64,000 nucleotides of DNA from NCBI GenBank assembly GCA_044222245.1, contig JBGANQ010000016.1, forward strand, positions 1 through 64,000, in the 5' to 3' direction. A program made the translations under genes and the position numbers. Positions 51,318 through 60,652 of this stretch are shown here, piece by piece. The DNA is from CALFML01 sp044222245. Its GTDB lineage: Bacteria; Myxococcota_A; Polyangia; Palsa-1104; JAEUJZ01. The number at the start of each line of letters is the position of its first letter. Position 1 is the first letter of the stretch. The notes beneath the pieces were generated by a model. That model made no database searches, was not told where the DNA came from, and saw only the letters and a program-made list of their open reading frames with translations.

Positions 51318-53936
51318 TTACATCTTTTTACATCCGGCGCGGCGCGCGCGGGAAGCCCGACAGGTGCGCTGACCATCGCCTGGCGCGGCGGCCAGAGAGA
51401 AGCCGTGCGCGGCGGCCAGGGCGGCAAGGCGGGCGGCGGTGTCCAGCGTGGGCGCGGCCGTGACCGCCAGCTCGCCCGGCGCGCCGGCGAAGCCAAGCAG
51501 CAGAGTCTGCGCGAAATCGGCCTGCTGCAGCCCGGCGGCAATGCCGTGCAGGTTGCCGGCGCCGAGCCGCAGCCGGCGGTCGGGCAGCGCCACCAGGCCG
51601 CCATCGATGACGGTCAGATCGCCGCGGGCGCGGACCTGAGAGGGCACCGCGAGCGGCCGCCCCAGATCGCAAAGGAGCGTTCCTGGAGCAAGCGGCGCCC
51701 TGTCGAGCCCGGGCGCGGCGCGGCTGCTGGCGGCCACGATCACCGGGTAGGCGGCCAGCGCCAGCAGACTGGCAGACACCTGCACCGGCGGACCCAGCAC
51801 CGCCAGCTCCGCCGCCAGGGTGTGCAGCGGCGGCAGCGCAAGGTCGGAGCTGGCACACAGCAGGATCTGCGCCGGTCGCCGCTGCGCCACGAGGCGGGCG
51901 CACAGCGTTCCCACCGCACCTTCTGCTCCCAGCACCGCCACCCGCGTGCCGCGCCAGTCCGTCCCGCGTCGCGCTTCTACGGCCCGCACGGCCATCACCG
52001 CGGTCAGGAGCTCGCCGGTGGTGATCAGCGGTCCGCGGCCGCGCAGCGCCAGCCCCTGCTGGCAAAACTCCGGGCAGGCGCCGCCCAGCCCGACGACCTG
52101 GGCGCCCAGCCGGGCGGCGAGGTCGACCGCGCGCTGCAGCTCGCCCAGCACCCGCGCCGGGCCCAGCCGCCGCAGCTGCTCGGGCAGCAGCGGCAGCAAA
52201 AGGACGTAGCCGTCCGCCTCGGCCCCGGTGGCGGAGCGCACGGTCCCTACGCGCAGGACGACCCCGGTGGGCAGCGCGGCGGCGAAGCCGGTAAAAGCGC
52301 GCAGCTCGTCCGCGCTGAGCGCTCCCAGGCCGGGATCGCTGTGCAGCACCGCGCTCTGGTCGGGGTAGGGGAAGATGAAGGCGTAGGTCGAGCGCGCTGG
52401 CGGCGGCGCGACCGCCGGCAGCGGCAGCTCCAGCCGCGGCTTTTGCAGTGCCGCTGCCTGAAGGTGGCGGGGATGGGTCGCTCCCAGTGACCGGGCCAGC
52501 GCGGCGGAGTCGCCGACCGCCAGCAGCTGACAGACCGTCGCCAGCGCCTGGATGGCCAGATCCACCTCCTGGCGGGTGATGTTGAGCGGCGGGGTCAGCT
52601 GCAGCCAGTTGGCGCGGCCGCGAATCGGCAGAAAGAGGACCGCGTCGCGCTCGGCCGCCGCCGCCGCCGCCAGCTGGGCGAGCAGGCCCTGGCCGCCGAG
52701 GTAGCTCAGGAAGAACCCGGGCTCCGGGGGGCCCGGCTGCAGCGCCACCGCGTGCAGCAGGCCGCGACCGCTCACGGCGGTGATCACAGTCGGATAGCGC
52801 AGCTGCAGCGCCGCCAGCTGGCGCTGCAGGTAGCGACCCTGAGACTCGACCTGGTGGCACAGGCCGCCCTCGTCGAGCTCGCTTAGCACCGCCAGCGCGA
52901 CCCGGCACGCAAGGTTGTTGGGGGCAGCGGCGAAGCTGGGCGAGAGCGCGCAGCCCTGGTCCCACACCTCGGCCCGGCACAGCAGCGCAGCGAGCGGAAA
53001 CAGGCCGCCGCCCAGCCCGCGGCCGAGCAGCAGGATGTCCGGGCGCACCCCGTCGTGCTCGGCGGCGAGCAGGCGGCCGGTGCGGCCCACGCCGAGCTGC
53101 GTCTCGTCAAAGATGAGGAGCACCTGATGGGCGTCGCACAGCTCGCGCGCAGCGCGCAGGTAGTCGGGCGGCGGCAGCATAAGCCCGCCATCTGGATCGA
53201 GCTCGATCGGCGCCAGCACCAGCGCCGCCGTCCGCTCCGACTCGCGCGACAGGGCGGTGGCCAGGCTCGCAAGGTCGCCGAACCGGACTCGGGCCACCGA
53301 AGACGGCGCGTCCGCGACGCCTGGACTGGAGCGGGTTATCGCCGCGTCCTCGTTGCGGTCGGGAGCGATGCCGTTGCCGATGCCGTTGCCGACGCCGTGA
53401 GCGACGCCGTGAGCGACGCCGTGAGCGACGCCGTGAGCGACGCCGTGAGCGACGCCGTGAGCGACGCCGTGAGCGACGCCGTGAGCGACGATGATCAGCG
53501 GCCGCCCGCTGCGCCGGCGCGCCAGCGTGAGCGCGGCGTTCATCGCCTCCTCGCGAGAGGCAGTGAGCAGGCAGCGCGGCAGGCAGCTCTGGCGGGCCAG
53601 CTCGTCAGCGAGCTGCTCGGCGCCGGCGGCGCGATAGGGCTGCACGAGCGCCGGCAAGCCGTCGTGCAGCGCCTGCTCGACCGCCTGCCGCAAGGCCGGG
53701 GCGTTGTGCCCGAGCACGACCTCACCGTCCTGGGCATGAAAGTCGAGAAAGCGCCGCCGGCGCTCATCGCTCAGCCACGCGCCAAAGCCCTGCACAAAGG
53801 TGCGCCCGAGCCCGCAGAGCTCGCGCAGCCGCCCAAGCGTCGGGTTGAGCGCCGCCTCGGCGCCCGGATCGGCGGGCGGCCCGGGCGCGCCCGAGGCGAG
53901 GACGGAGGCAGGCGAGCGCGGAGGGGCGTTGGACAT
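51318..53936 (-). CDS. class-III aminotransferase-like / acyl-ACP-reductase-like fusion
   Basis: This is an 872-residue two-domain protein. Residues 30-480 are a class-III aminotransferase fold: FDETQLGVGRTGRL has the cofactor Asp, but the usual Lys in (A/S)KG(L)GGG is replaced by Arg (LLGRGLGGGLFPLA). The loop that normally has YHG is an AHGV tandem repeat. Residues 520-850 resemble acyl-ACP reductase: VRSATGAEADGYVLLLPLLPE, VVGLGGACPEF, ITTGELLTAV, then a Rossmann GTRVAVLGAEGAVG. If active, the C-terminal half would reduce an acyl thioester to an aldehyde, which an aminotransferase could turn into an amine. The Arg makes catalysis by the first domain doubtful. Confidence 0.8.
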   Translation of the reverse strand: MSNAPPRSPASVLASGAPGPPADPGAEAALNPTLGRLRELCGLGRTFVQGFGAWLSDERRRRFLDFHAQDGEVVLGHNAPALRQAVEQALHDGLPALVQPYRAAGAEQLADELARQSCLPRCLLTASREEAMNAALTLARRRSGRPLIIVAHGVAHGVAHGVAHGVAHGVAHGVAHGVAHGVGNGIGNGIAPDRNEDAAITRSSPGVADAPSSVARVRFGDLASLATALSRESERTAALVLAPIELDPDGGLMLPPPDYLRAARELCDAHQVLLIFDETQLGVGRTGRLLAAEHDGVRPDILLLGRGLGGGLFPLAALLCRAEVWDQGCALSPSFAAAPNNLACRVALAVLSELDEGGLCHQVESQGRYLQRQLAALQLRYPTVITAVSGRGLLHAVALQPGPPEPGFFLSYLGGQGLLAQLAAAAAAERDAVLFLPIRGRANWLQLTPPLNITRQEVDLAIQALATVCQLLAVGDSAALARSLGATHPRHLQAAALQKPRLELPLPAVAPPPARSTYAFIFPYPDQSAVLHSDPGLGALSADELRAFTGFAAALPTGVVLRVGTVRSATGAEADGYVLLLPLLPEQLRRLGPARVLGELQRAVDLAARLGAQVVGLGGACPEFCQQGLALRGRGPLITTGELLTAVMAVRAVEARRGTDWRGTRVAVLGAEGAVGTLCARLVAQRRPAQILLCASSDLALPPLHTLAAELAVLGPPVQVSASLLALAAYPVIVAASSRAAPGLDRAPLAPGTLLCDLGRPLAVPSQVRARGDLTVIDGGLVALPDRRLRLGAGNLHGIAAGLQQADFAQTLLLGFAGAPGELAVTAAPTLDTAARLAALAAAHGFSLAAAPGDGQRTCRASRARRAGCKKM
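53391..53486. repeat. eight 12-bp tandem repeats within a gene
   Basis: GACGCCGTGAGC is repeated eight times without change; less regular GATGCCGTTGCC units precede it. On the minus strand it encodes AHGV repeats in the aminotransferase-like domain. Copy changes would keep the frame because the unit is 12 bp. Confidence 0.95.
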
Positions 53937-54175
53937 AAGAGAAGGGCGCGCGGCCGCAAGCGCCTGGCGAGCCCTGACTTATGCCGCAGCGAAAGCCGGA
54001 GCGCCAGCGGCGCTGGTTCGGCTTGACCCGCGGCAGACCGTGGTGAGATCTTGCGGCGCTTGGAAGTCACAGCCATGGCGACAAACCCTTATCGGCCGCG
54101 GCCGCGGCCGCGCTCTGCGGACCGGCGCGGGCCCGCGGCAGCGAGCCCCATGAGGGGCCGGCGCGCGAGGCTCTC

Positions 54176-55333
54176 ATGAATCGACGCGACATGCTCCTGA
54201 CGGCGGGCACGCTGCCGCTTGTGGCCGCTGGCCTTGGCGCCGCTGGCGCCGCCGGACCGTCCCCGGCCGCCGCGGGCGCCGGCGGGGCGGGCGATGGCCA
54301 GGCCTCGCTGAGCGCAGAAGCGCTGCGCCTGCAGCTGCGCCACACCTGGACCACGGTGATGTCGTCCAGCGACACCCGCGACACGATCTTTGTGCGCTAC
54401 ACCCGCGACGGGGTCGTCGGCCTGGGCGAGGGCGCGCCGATCAAGCGCTACGGCGAGAGCGCCCAGGCCGCGCTGCAGGCGCTGCAGGAGGTGCGACCGC
54501 TGCTGCTCGCCGGCGATCCGTGGCAGCACCGCGAGCTCATGGCCAAGCTGTGGGAGCGGCTGCCGGGCCAGTGGGCGCTCAAGGCGGCGCTCGAGGCGGC
54601 GGTCATGGACTGGGTGGGCAAGCGTCTCGGGGTGCCGCTGTATCGGTACTTCGGGCTCGATCCGCGCAAGGTCCCGCTGACCACGTTCTCGATCGGCATC
54701 GACACCCCGGAGGTGACCCGCCAGAAGGTGCGCGAGGCCGCTGAGTTCCCGATCCTCAAGATCAAGGTCGGCCTGACCTCCGACGAGGCGACGATCGCCG
54801 CGGTGCGCAGCGTCACCGACAAGCCGCTGCGCGTCGACGCCAACGAGGGCTGGCCGAGCAAGGAGGAGGCGCGCCGCAAGATCAAGTGGCTGCAGACCCA
54901 GGGCGTGGAGTTTATCGAGCAGCCGCTGCCGGCCAAAATGCATGAAGAGCAGCGCTGGCTGCGCGACCAGGTCGAGATGCCGATCTTCGCCGACGAGGCG
55001 TGCCTGCACCTGCGCGACGTCCCGCGCCTGGCCGAGGCCTACGACGGGATCAACATCAAGCTCGACAAGTGCGGCGGCATCTGGGAGGCGCTGCGCATGA
55101 TCCACGTCGCCCGCGCTCACGGAATGAAGGTGATGCTCGGCTGCATGATCAGCAGCAGCCTGGCCATCGCCGCGGCGGCGCACCTGGCGCCGCTAGTCGA
55201 CTACATCGATCTCGATGGCTTCCTGCTCATCGCCAACGATCCGTTCACGGGGCTGCAGGTGCGCGGCGGCCAGCTGATCCTGTCCGAGCAGCCGGGGCTC
55301 GGAGTCAAGCTGCGCCCGCCGGCGCCGCGCTGA
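54176..55333 (+). CDS. dipeptide epimerase (enolase superfamily), exported
   Basis: This protein has 385 residues. MNRRDMLLTAGTLPLVAAG looks like a Tat signal. The enolase-superfamily core has the base pair KIKVG (KxK), metal ligands in VDANEGW, FIEQPL and FADEAC, and the other-side Lys in INIKLDKCGG. This set matches L-Ala-D/L-Glu epimerase and related dipeptide epimerases of wall-peptide recycling. Export fits a role on released muropeptides, and a cell-wall amidase gene is present in the window. It is divergent from the aminotransferase-like fusion gene. Confidence 0.87.
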   Translation: MNRRDMLLTAGTLPLVAAGLGAAGAAGPSPAAAGAGGAGDGQASLSAEALRLQLRHTWTTVMSSSDTRDTIFVRYTRDGVVGLGEGAPIKRYGESAQAALQALQEVRPLLLAGDPWQHRELMAKLWERLPGQWALKAALEAAVMDWVGKRLGVPLYRYFGLDPRKVPLTTFSIGIDTPEVTRQKVREAAEFPILKIKVGLTSDEATIAAVRSVTDKPLRVDANEGWPSKEEARRKIKWLQTQGVEFIEQPLPAKMHEEQRWLRDQVEMPIFADEACLHLRDVPRLAEAYDGINIKLDKCGGIWEALRMIHVARAHGMKVMLGCMISSSLAIAAAAHLAPLVDYIDLDGFLLIANDPFTGLQVRGGQLILSEQPGLGVKLRPPAPR

Positions 55334-55358
55334 GCGGGCCGGCGCGAACAGCGGATTT

Positions 55359-55404
55359 CAGAATAGAAGTAGAAATAGGAATACAAATAGGAATCATAGA
55401 AATC
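55359..55404 (+). repeat. AT-rich short repeats before the YhhN gene
   Basis: GAAATAGGAATACAAATAGGAATC-type words recur in a short AT-rich stretch between the epimerase stop and the next ATG. AGGAAT near 55389 may serve as a ribosome-binding site. Confidence 0.5.
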
Positions 55405-56160
55405 ATGCTGCTAAAAAACATCGGCAAGACGAAACAGGCGCTTCTTGGGGGGCTCGGGGGTCTGTGGGCGGCGGCGGTCACGGCGGGGTTTGCGCTCGGC
55501 AAGCCGCCGGTTCCGGGGGGGCGGCGGCTGCCGCACTGGGTGGCGCTCGGTTCTTCGGGGCTGCTCACCGTCATCGGCTGGGGCTGGCGCCGCGCCTTGC
55601 GCAACGGGCCGGCGGCCGACTACGCGACGCACATCGCCACCGGCATGACGTTCGGGGCGGCGGGCGATGTGCTGCTGCCGATGTCGGTGCCGGCGGGGAT
55701 GGCAGCGTTTGCGGTGGGGCATGTGGCCTACGTGCGCGGCCTTTTGCGCCTGCAGCGGCAGCAGGGGCTCCGCTCGCGGCCGATCATCTACGGGGTGTGG
55801 GGGCTGTGGCTCGGGGCGGCGGTGGCGGGGTGGTACGCCGTGGTGTGGCGCTCGCCCAAGGGGGCGACGGCGCTCGGGTGGGCCGGGCTCGGCTACTCGC
55901 TGCTGCTGGCCAGCACCTGCGCGCAGACCTGGAGCACGGCGCTGCAGAATCGCCGCTACTGGCCGCTGGCGCTGGGCGGGACGCTGTTTCTGCTCAGCGA
56001 TCTGGTGATCGCGATGCGCATGTTCAATCCGCCGCTGTTTGCGGCGATTCCCGAGGCCGTGCGCGGCGATCTGGTGTGGCTCACCTACGCGCCGGCGCAG
56101 GCGCTGCTCGTGCACAGCATCCCGCTGGCCGCCGCGGTGTTCGAGGACCAGCCCGCGTAG
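55405..56160 (+). CDS. YhhN/lysoplasmalogenase family membrane protein
   Basis: This 251-residue protein has about seven or eight transmembrane helices. GMTFGAAGDVLLPM and FAVGHVAYVRGLL match the conserved Asp and His motif of YhhN/TMEM86, which hydrolyses the vinyl ether of lysoplasmalogens. The function in this organism is inferred from the family only; myxobacteria are known to have ether lipids. It follows the epimerase gene by 71 bp of AT-rich sequence, so the two may share a transcript. Confidence 0.78.
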   Translation: MLLKNIGKTKQALLGGLGGLWAAAVTAGFALGKPPVPGGRRLPHWVALGSSGLLTVIGWGWRRALRNGPAADYATHIATGMTFGAAGDVLLPMSVPAGMAAFAVGHVAYVRGLLRLQRQQGLRSRPIIYGVWGLWLGAAVAGWYAVVWRSPKGATALGWAGLGYSLLLASTCAQTWSTALQNRRYWPLALGGTLFLLSDLVIAMRMFNPPLFAAIPEAVRGDLVWLTYAPAQALLVHSIPLAAAVFEDQPA

Positions 56161-56173
56161 TCGGCCGCGCCTG

Positions 56174-57088
56174 CTAGGGGGCGGGCGATTTCTTCGGGTA
56201 GGGGAAGGACTCGCTCGGCTCGGTGGGAAGGACGGCGTGGAAGTTGCGGATGTCGAGCACCAGGTCGCCATCGGGAGTCTCCGACAGGACGTCGGCGTGA
56301 CGGGCGCCCCAGACGATGTGCAGGTGCTGGTACTGGTGGCGCGCGTGCACCGGCTGGTACGAGGTGTCATCGACTCCCATGAGCGAGACGATGAGCTCCA
56401 GCTCCTCGCGAGCCATGCGCTCGGGATCGTAGCCGTATAGCGGCGAGGCGTCGTTTATCTCGTGCATGACGTTCCAGCTGCGCGACAGCGCTGGCGAGCG
56501 ATCGCGGACTAGCGGCAGATCGGTCATGCGATAGAAGGTGACCCCTTCCCGGGTCTTGACCGTGCGCACCAGCGAGACCCGGATCGTCGCCTCGGCGATG
56601 AGGTTGCCGCGCTCGTTGCCGACCCGGAACATCAGCATGGGGACCCCGTCCATGGGGCCGATCACCACCTGGCGGGAGAACGCGATGCGCCCGGTCGGCT
56701 GCGAGAACTTGGCGAACACCAGCCCGGCGCACAGCGCGGTCACCAGCAGCCCGAGCACCGCCTCGATCACCACCAGCACATGCGCGGCGGTCGACTGCGG
56801 GTACATCGCCCCATAGCCGATCGTCGCCATGGTCTGGATGCTGAAGTAAAACCCGTCCACGATCGACTGCGGGCGGGCGTTGGCGACCCCGCCCACGGCC
56901 GCGTAGGCGATGCCGAACAGCACATTGACAATCAGGAACCCGGCGATCAGGCAGCTGAACCCGGCCCACCACGGCAGGCGTAAGAACGCGTGGTGGGCGT
57001 CGCGGAACCAGGCGGTGCGGGCTCCGACGACCCGGATCTGATAGTTCCCCTGCGGCGCGCGCTCGGCCCGCGAACGGTGCTTGGTCAT
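56174..57088 (-). CDS. KirBac-type inward-rectifier K+ channel
   Basis: This 304-residue membrane protein has two transmembrane helices flanking a pore loop with the selectivity filter TIGYG (FSIQTMATIGYGAMYPQ). A cytosolic beta-rich domain (about 150-304) starts IAFSRQVVIGPMDGVPMLMFRVGNERGN, as in Kir channels. This protein class conducts K+ and is gated by lipids and the C-terminal domain. Its 3' end lies 13 bp from the convergent YhhN gene. Confidence 0.92.
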   Translation of the reverse strand: MTKHRSRAERAPQGNYQIRVVGARTAWFRDAHHAFLRLPWWAGFSCLIAGFLIVNVLFGIAYAAVGGVANARPQSIVDGFYFSIQTMATIGYGAMYPQSTAAHVLVVIEAVLGLLVTALCAGLVFAKFSQPTGRIAFSRQVVIGPMDGVPMLMFRVGNERGNLIAEATIRVSLVRTVKTREGVTFYRMTDLPLVRDRSPALSRSWNVMHEINDASPLYGYDPERMAREELELIVSLMGVDDTSYQPVHARHQYQHLHIVWGARHADVLSETPDGDLVLDIRNFHAVLPTEPSESFPYPKKSPAP

Positions 57089-57275
57089 CGCTCCCAGCCT
57101 ATAGCAGACTGCCGCCGGTCAGCGCAGGAGAAAATGGCCGGTGCCGAGCTCCGGCCTGGACTCCGCTGCCTGCCGCAAGTACCGTCAGGGGCCTTGTTTC
57201 TTGCTTTACCACGCTGCTCGCCGCCGGCCGGCGTGCAGCAGACCGGCACCAGAACCTACAAAGAGCGCCACGGCC

Positions 57276-58328
57276 ATGCGAGACGAACAAGAACCAGCCC
57301 AAGAGCAGAACCGGAGTCACCCCGTGGCGGCCCGCGCCACAGCGGGAAGCGGCGGCCGGCGGCAGGCGCACTGGCGACGGGTGGCCGGTGTCCTGTGCCT
57401 GCTGACCGCGCTGTCGACCGTGCGCGCCAGTCCGCCCCCCGGCCCTTCAGCGGCCGCCGACCCGGGACTGCGGCCGCTGCTCTTGCAGAAGCTGCGCGAC
57501 GACATCTCGGCGATCGCGCGCGGCGTGGACGGAGTGATGGGAGTCATGATCGTCGATCTGCAGACCGGCCAGCGCCTGGGGTGGAACCAGGACGCGGTCT
57601 TTCCCGTCGCCAGCGCGATCAAGGTGCCGATCTTGATCGAGCTCCTGCGGCAGTCGCAGCTGGCTGACGCGGGCGCTCCGGGACTGGCTCGCCTGGCGGA
57701 CTCCTACACCCTGCGCGAGCAGGACCTGGTCGCCGATAGCAACATCCTGGCCGGGCTTGGCGCGACCGCGCGGCTGAGCAACCAGGGTCTGGCGACCTTC
57801 ATGGTGGTGGTCAGCGACAACGGGGCCACCAACGTCCTTATCGACCGCGTCCAGATGGACGCGGTGAACGCGCTGCTGCAGCGGCTCTCCCTGACGCACA
57901 CCCGGCTGCGCCGCAAGATGATGGATGCGCAGGCGGTGCGCCGCGGGCTGGAGAATACCTCGACGCCGGCCGAGCTGGCGCTGCTGTGGGAGAAGCTATA
58001 CCGCGGTCAGCTGCTCGACGCCGCGCACACCCAGCTGGCGCTGCGCCTGCTGGCGCTGCACAAGGCGGACTATCTAAGCGCCGAGCTGCCCGAGGAGCTC
58101 GACCTGCGGGTGGCGAACAAGCCCGGGAGCCTGGACGGCGCGCGCACCGATGCCGGGATCATCTGGGCCGGACGCCATGAGGAGCAGCCCTTTATTGTGA
58201 GTGCAATGGTTGCATATGCCCACAATGGCAGAGCAGCGGAAGCGGCCATCGCCCGCGTCGCCGCTGCCGCCTACAGCTGCTTTGAGCGGCTGGCCGCGAG
58301 CTCCCAGTACGGTCGCCGTCTCCCCTAG
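57276..58328 (+). CDS. class A beta-lactamase-like serine hydrolase
   Basis: This protein has about 350 residues. A signal or anchor lies near residues 36-50. The active-site SxxK is SAIK (Ser113, Lys116), the second motif is SDN (180-182) and a class-A Glu is in ENTSTP (226-). The third motif, usually KTG or KSG, is KPG (282-284). It may be a beta-lactamase or a related carboxypeptidase or esterase; the KPG change is unusual. ATG 57276 is the best start. A KirBac gene is divergent from it. Confidence 0.85.
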   Translation: MRDEQEPAQEQNRSHPVAARATAGSGGRRQAHWRRVAGVLCLLTALSTVRASPPPGPSAAADPGLRPLLLQKLRDDISAIARGVDGVMGVMIVDLQTGQRLGWNQDAVFPVASAIKVPILIELLRQSQLADAGAPGLARLADSYTLREQDLVADSNILAGLGATARLSNQGLATFMVVVSDNGATNVLIDRVQMDAVNALLQRLSLTHTRLRRKMMDAQAVRRGLENTSTPAELALLWEKLYRGQLLDAAHTQLALRLLALHKADYLSAELPEELDLRVANKPGSLDGARTDAGIIWAGRHEEQPFIVSAMVAYAHNGRAAEAAIARVAAAAYSCFERLAASSQYGRRLP

Positions 58329-58959
58329 CCAAACCGCGAGTCAGGCCCTAGGCTATGCATAGGTGGGGAGGCTCGACCAGGCCGGGTGAGGGCGCTCCTA
58401 CGCGAGGGAGTGATTGCGTGGTATGATGATGAGCTCGAGCATGTCCGTGACCAGCGCCGCGACAACGCAGGTTGCGAGGTCGCTGCCGGGAGACAAGGCC
58501 AATCAAACGATCCGCAGCGGTGCGAAGGGCTTGCAGCCTGGGGACTTGGACGCGGATCGATATTCGGCGCGCTCGGGGGCCAAGGTGCGGTGGGGACGCC
58601 CCCCTGAGATCAATCAACACTCTCGCGGGCTGAGCCTTGGCCAGCCGTGCCAGCTGGGGCCCTGGCCGATCGGGTCCAATGTCCGGCGCCTGGATGAAAT
58701 CAGCCAGGGGGCTACGCCTGCGGCCAAGGGCTTTGCCGAGGGCAGAAGTGGCATCCGCCCTGGCCTGAAAGCTGCTTCAACCTCGGCCTGCCCGTCCGCA
58801 TCCGTCAGGTTCGCAGCGCCCTGTCCTTAGGGGCCAGAGCGAGGACCAAGCCGCTTGCGGGCCGGCGGTGCGCCGGTGCTCTGCAGGGTGGGCTGTAGCT
58901 CACTCACCGACAGCGCGCTGAGGATCGCCAGTGCCCATTATTCATTAGTTGGGGGAAAA
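58329..58959. other. 631-bp gap with repeat relic
   Basis: No gene is supported. Open frames on the plus strand (for example 58414-58830) have no recognisable domain. The gap holds the 58504-58567 repeat relic and should contain the promoter of the Hint-propeller gene, whose ATG is preceded by GGGGGAAAAA. Confidence 0.5.
58504..58567 (+). repeat. third, diverged copy of the inverted-repeat unit
   Basis: About four bases in five match the reverse complement of 39-104 and of 3350-3415. The 8-bp arms CGATCCGC and GCGGATCG are fully kept, at 58508-58515 and 58552-58559, with nearly the same spacing as in the 140-bp repeat. Confidence 0.75.
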
Positions 58960-60652
58960 ATGATGACCAAGCCTCGCCGGACCAAGAAGTCGCTGTTGCC
59001 CATGTCGCTTGCACTCCTTAGCGTCACGGCCTGTATCCCAGGCGGGGGCTGTCTCGTCGCGGGCACGATGATAAGCACGCCCGCAGGGCCGCTGCCGATC
59101 GAGCAGCTTCAGCCCGGTCACAAGGTCTTTGCCTATGACGAAGAGCGCCGCTGCATCACGGTGCGCGCGGTGACCCAGGTCTTCCAGCATAAGGACAGAC
59201 TCTACGGGCGCCTGACCCTGGACGGCGGCCGGTGCCTGCTTGCGACCGCGAGTCACCCCATCTATCTGGCAAACCGCGCCAAGTATGTAGCGGCCGGTGA
59301 AGTCGTCGCCGGCGACGAGGTCCTGGTGTGGGCGGATTCGCCCGCCACCGCGCCTCTTCTTTGTCGGGTCCGGGTGCTGCAGCCACTGCTCGTCGGCTCC
59401 GCGCACGCCACCGTATTTGATATCACCGTCGAGGGCGAGCATAACTATTTCGCCGACGGCGTCCTTGTCCATAATAAGAGCCCGCCGTCCGGAGTCCTGT
59501 TTCTGGAGCTGCACCGCTCCGGCGATGGCCAGGGCGTCATCCAGGTCGCGGTCTCCGGGCGCGCAGATCTGACTTTTGGCCCATGCACCACTAGTGACTG
59601 CTATTACACTAGCGGCGCTCTGGGTCAGACCGGCTCGATCGATCTCACTGCGGTGCCCTCAAGCGGCTCTCGGTTTGACGGCTGGGAAGCTGCCGGTCAG
59701 GCAGTCTGTAGTGGCGGTGCGACTTGCTCGTTCTTTTTCGGCCCGACCCCGACCTCTCTGACCGCGAAGTTTTCGGCCTGCACCCGCGGATCCTGGTGTC
59801 CGGCCGCCGTTGCGCAGACTGCGACGCTACAGAGTCCGCGCGACATCTGGTCAGTATCCGCGCAGGATGCCTGGATCGTCGCCGCGCCCGAGCGCGACTT
59901 CAGCGGCAGCCCGAGCAGTCCGACCCTGTGGCGCTGGGACGGGAAGCTGCTCAGCCCCGACCACCTGCCGACCCGAACGGACCCCCAGCTGCTCGCCATC
60001 GCAGGCGCTTCGCCGACAGCTGCCTGGGCGGTTGGGGAGAGAGGGGCGGTGCTGTACTGGAACGGCCAGACCTGGGCGCCGGAGCCGCAGCCGACCTTGA
60101 AGAGCTTGCGCGCCGTCCGCGCCGAGCCACAGACGGTCTGGGCGGTCGGCGACAGCGGCACGGCGCTCCGGCGCGCGGGCGGTGTCTGGACCTTTACCGA
60201 CAGCACCACCAGCGCCGACCTATACGGCGTGTTCAGCATCGGGGACTCTGCCGCCTGGGCGGTGGGGCGACAGGGAACGATCGGTTCAAACACGAGCGTC
60301 ATCCCGGTGGTGGCGGCGTATAGAAATGGTGTAGGAATCGGCTCTGGGCCATCCTGGCTGCTCCCCTGGCTCAGCTGAGTTCGCGGCGTCAGGTGGCAGG
60401 GACGCCCACTCCCTGGCTTGCATCAATCCAAGCTCCCTACCTCAGCGGTGAATGGGGGAGTCGGCGCTGAGCCGGTTCCCCCTGGGCCGAGGATGGCGAA
60501 TTTTCGTGGTTTAAGTCACATTAATTTGAAATAATAACTCTTGTCGGCCCCGGGGGTCCGCGGGCCTGACTGCTGGCTCGCCACCGGCATACGTCGCAAG
60601 AAACCTGCTTTATTTTTCCTGGCCTTAGCGGACTCCTGGAAGAAGGTTGGTG

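Noticed and set aside
53391..53486. CRISPR array
   Set aside because: The units are 12 bp, identical and without spacers; this is a simple coding tandem repeat.
58414..58830. Plus-strand frame of 138 codons as a gene
   Set aside because: It runs through the repeat relic and has no family, no good start site and no conserved phrase.
60283..60378. C-terminal residues of the Hint protein up to 60378
   Set aside because: These codons belong to the inserted DNA and not to the propeller; they are not a natural end.
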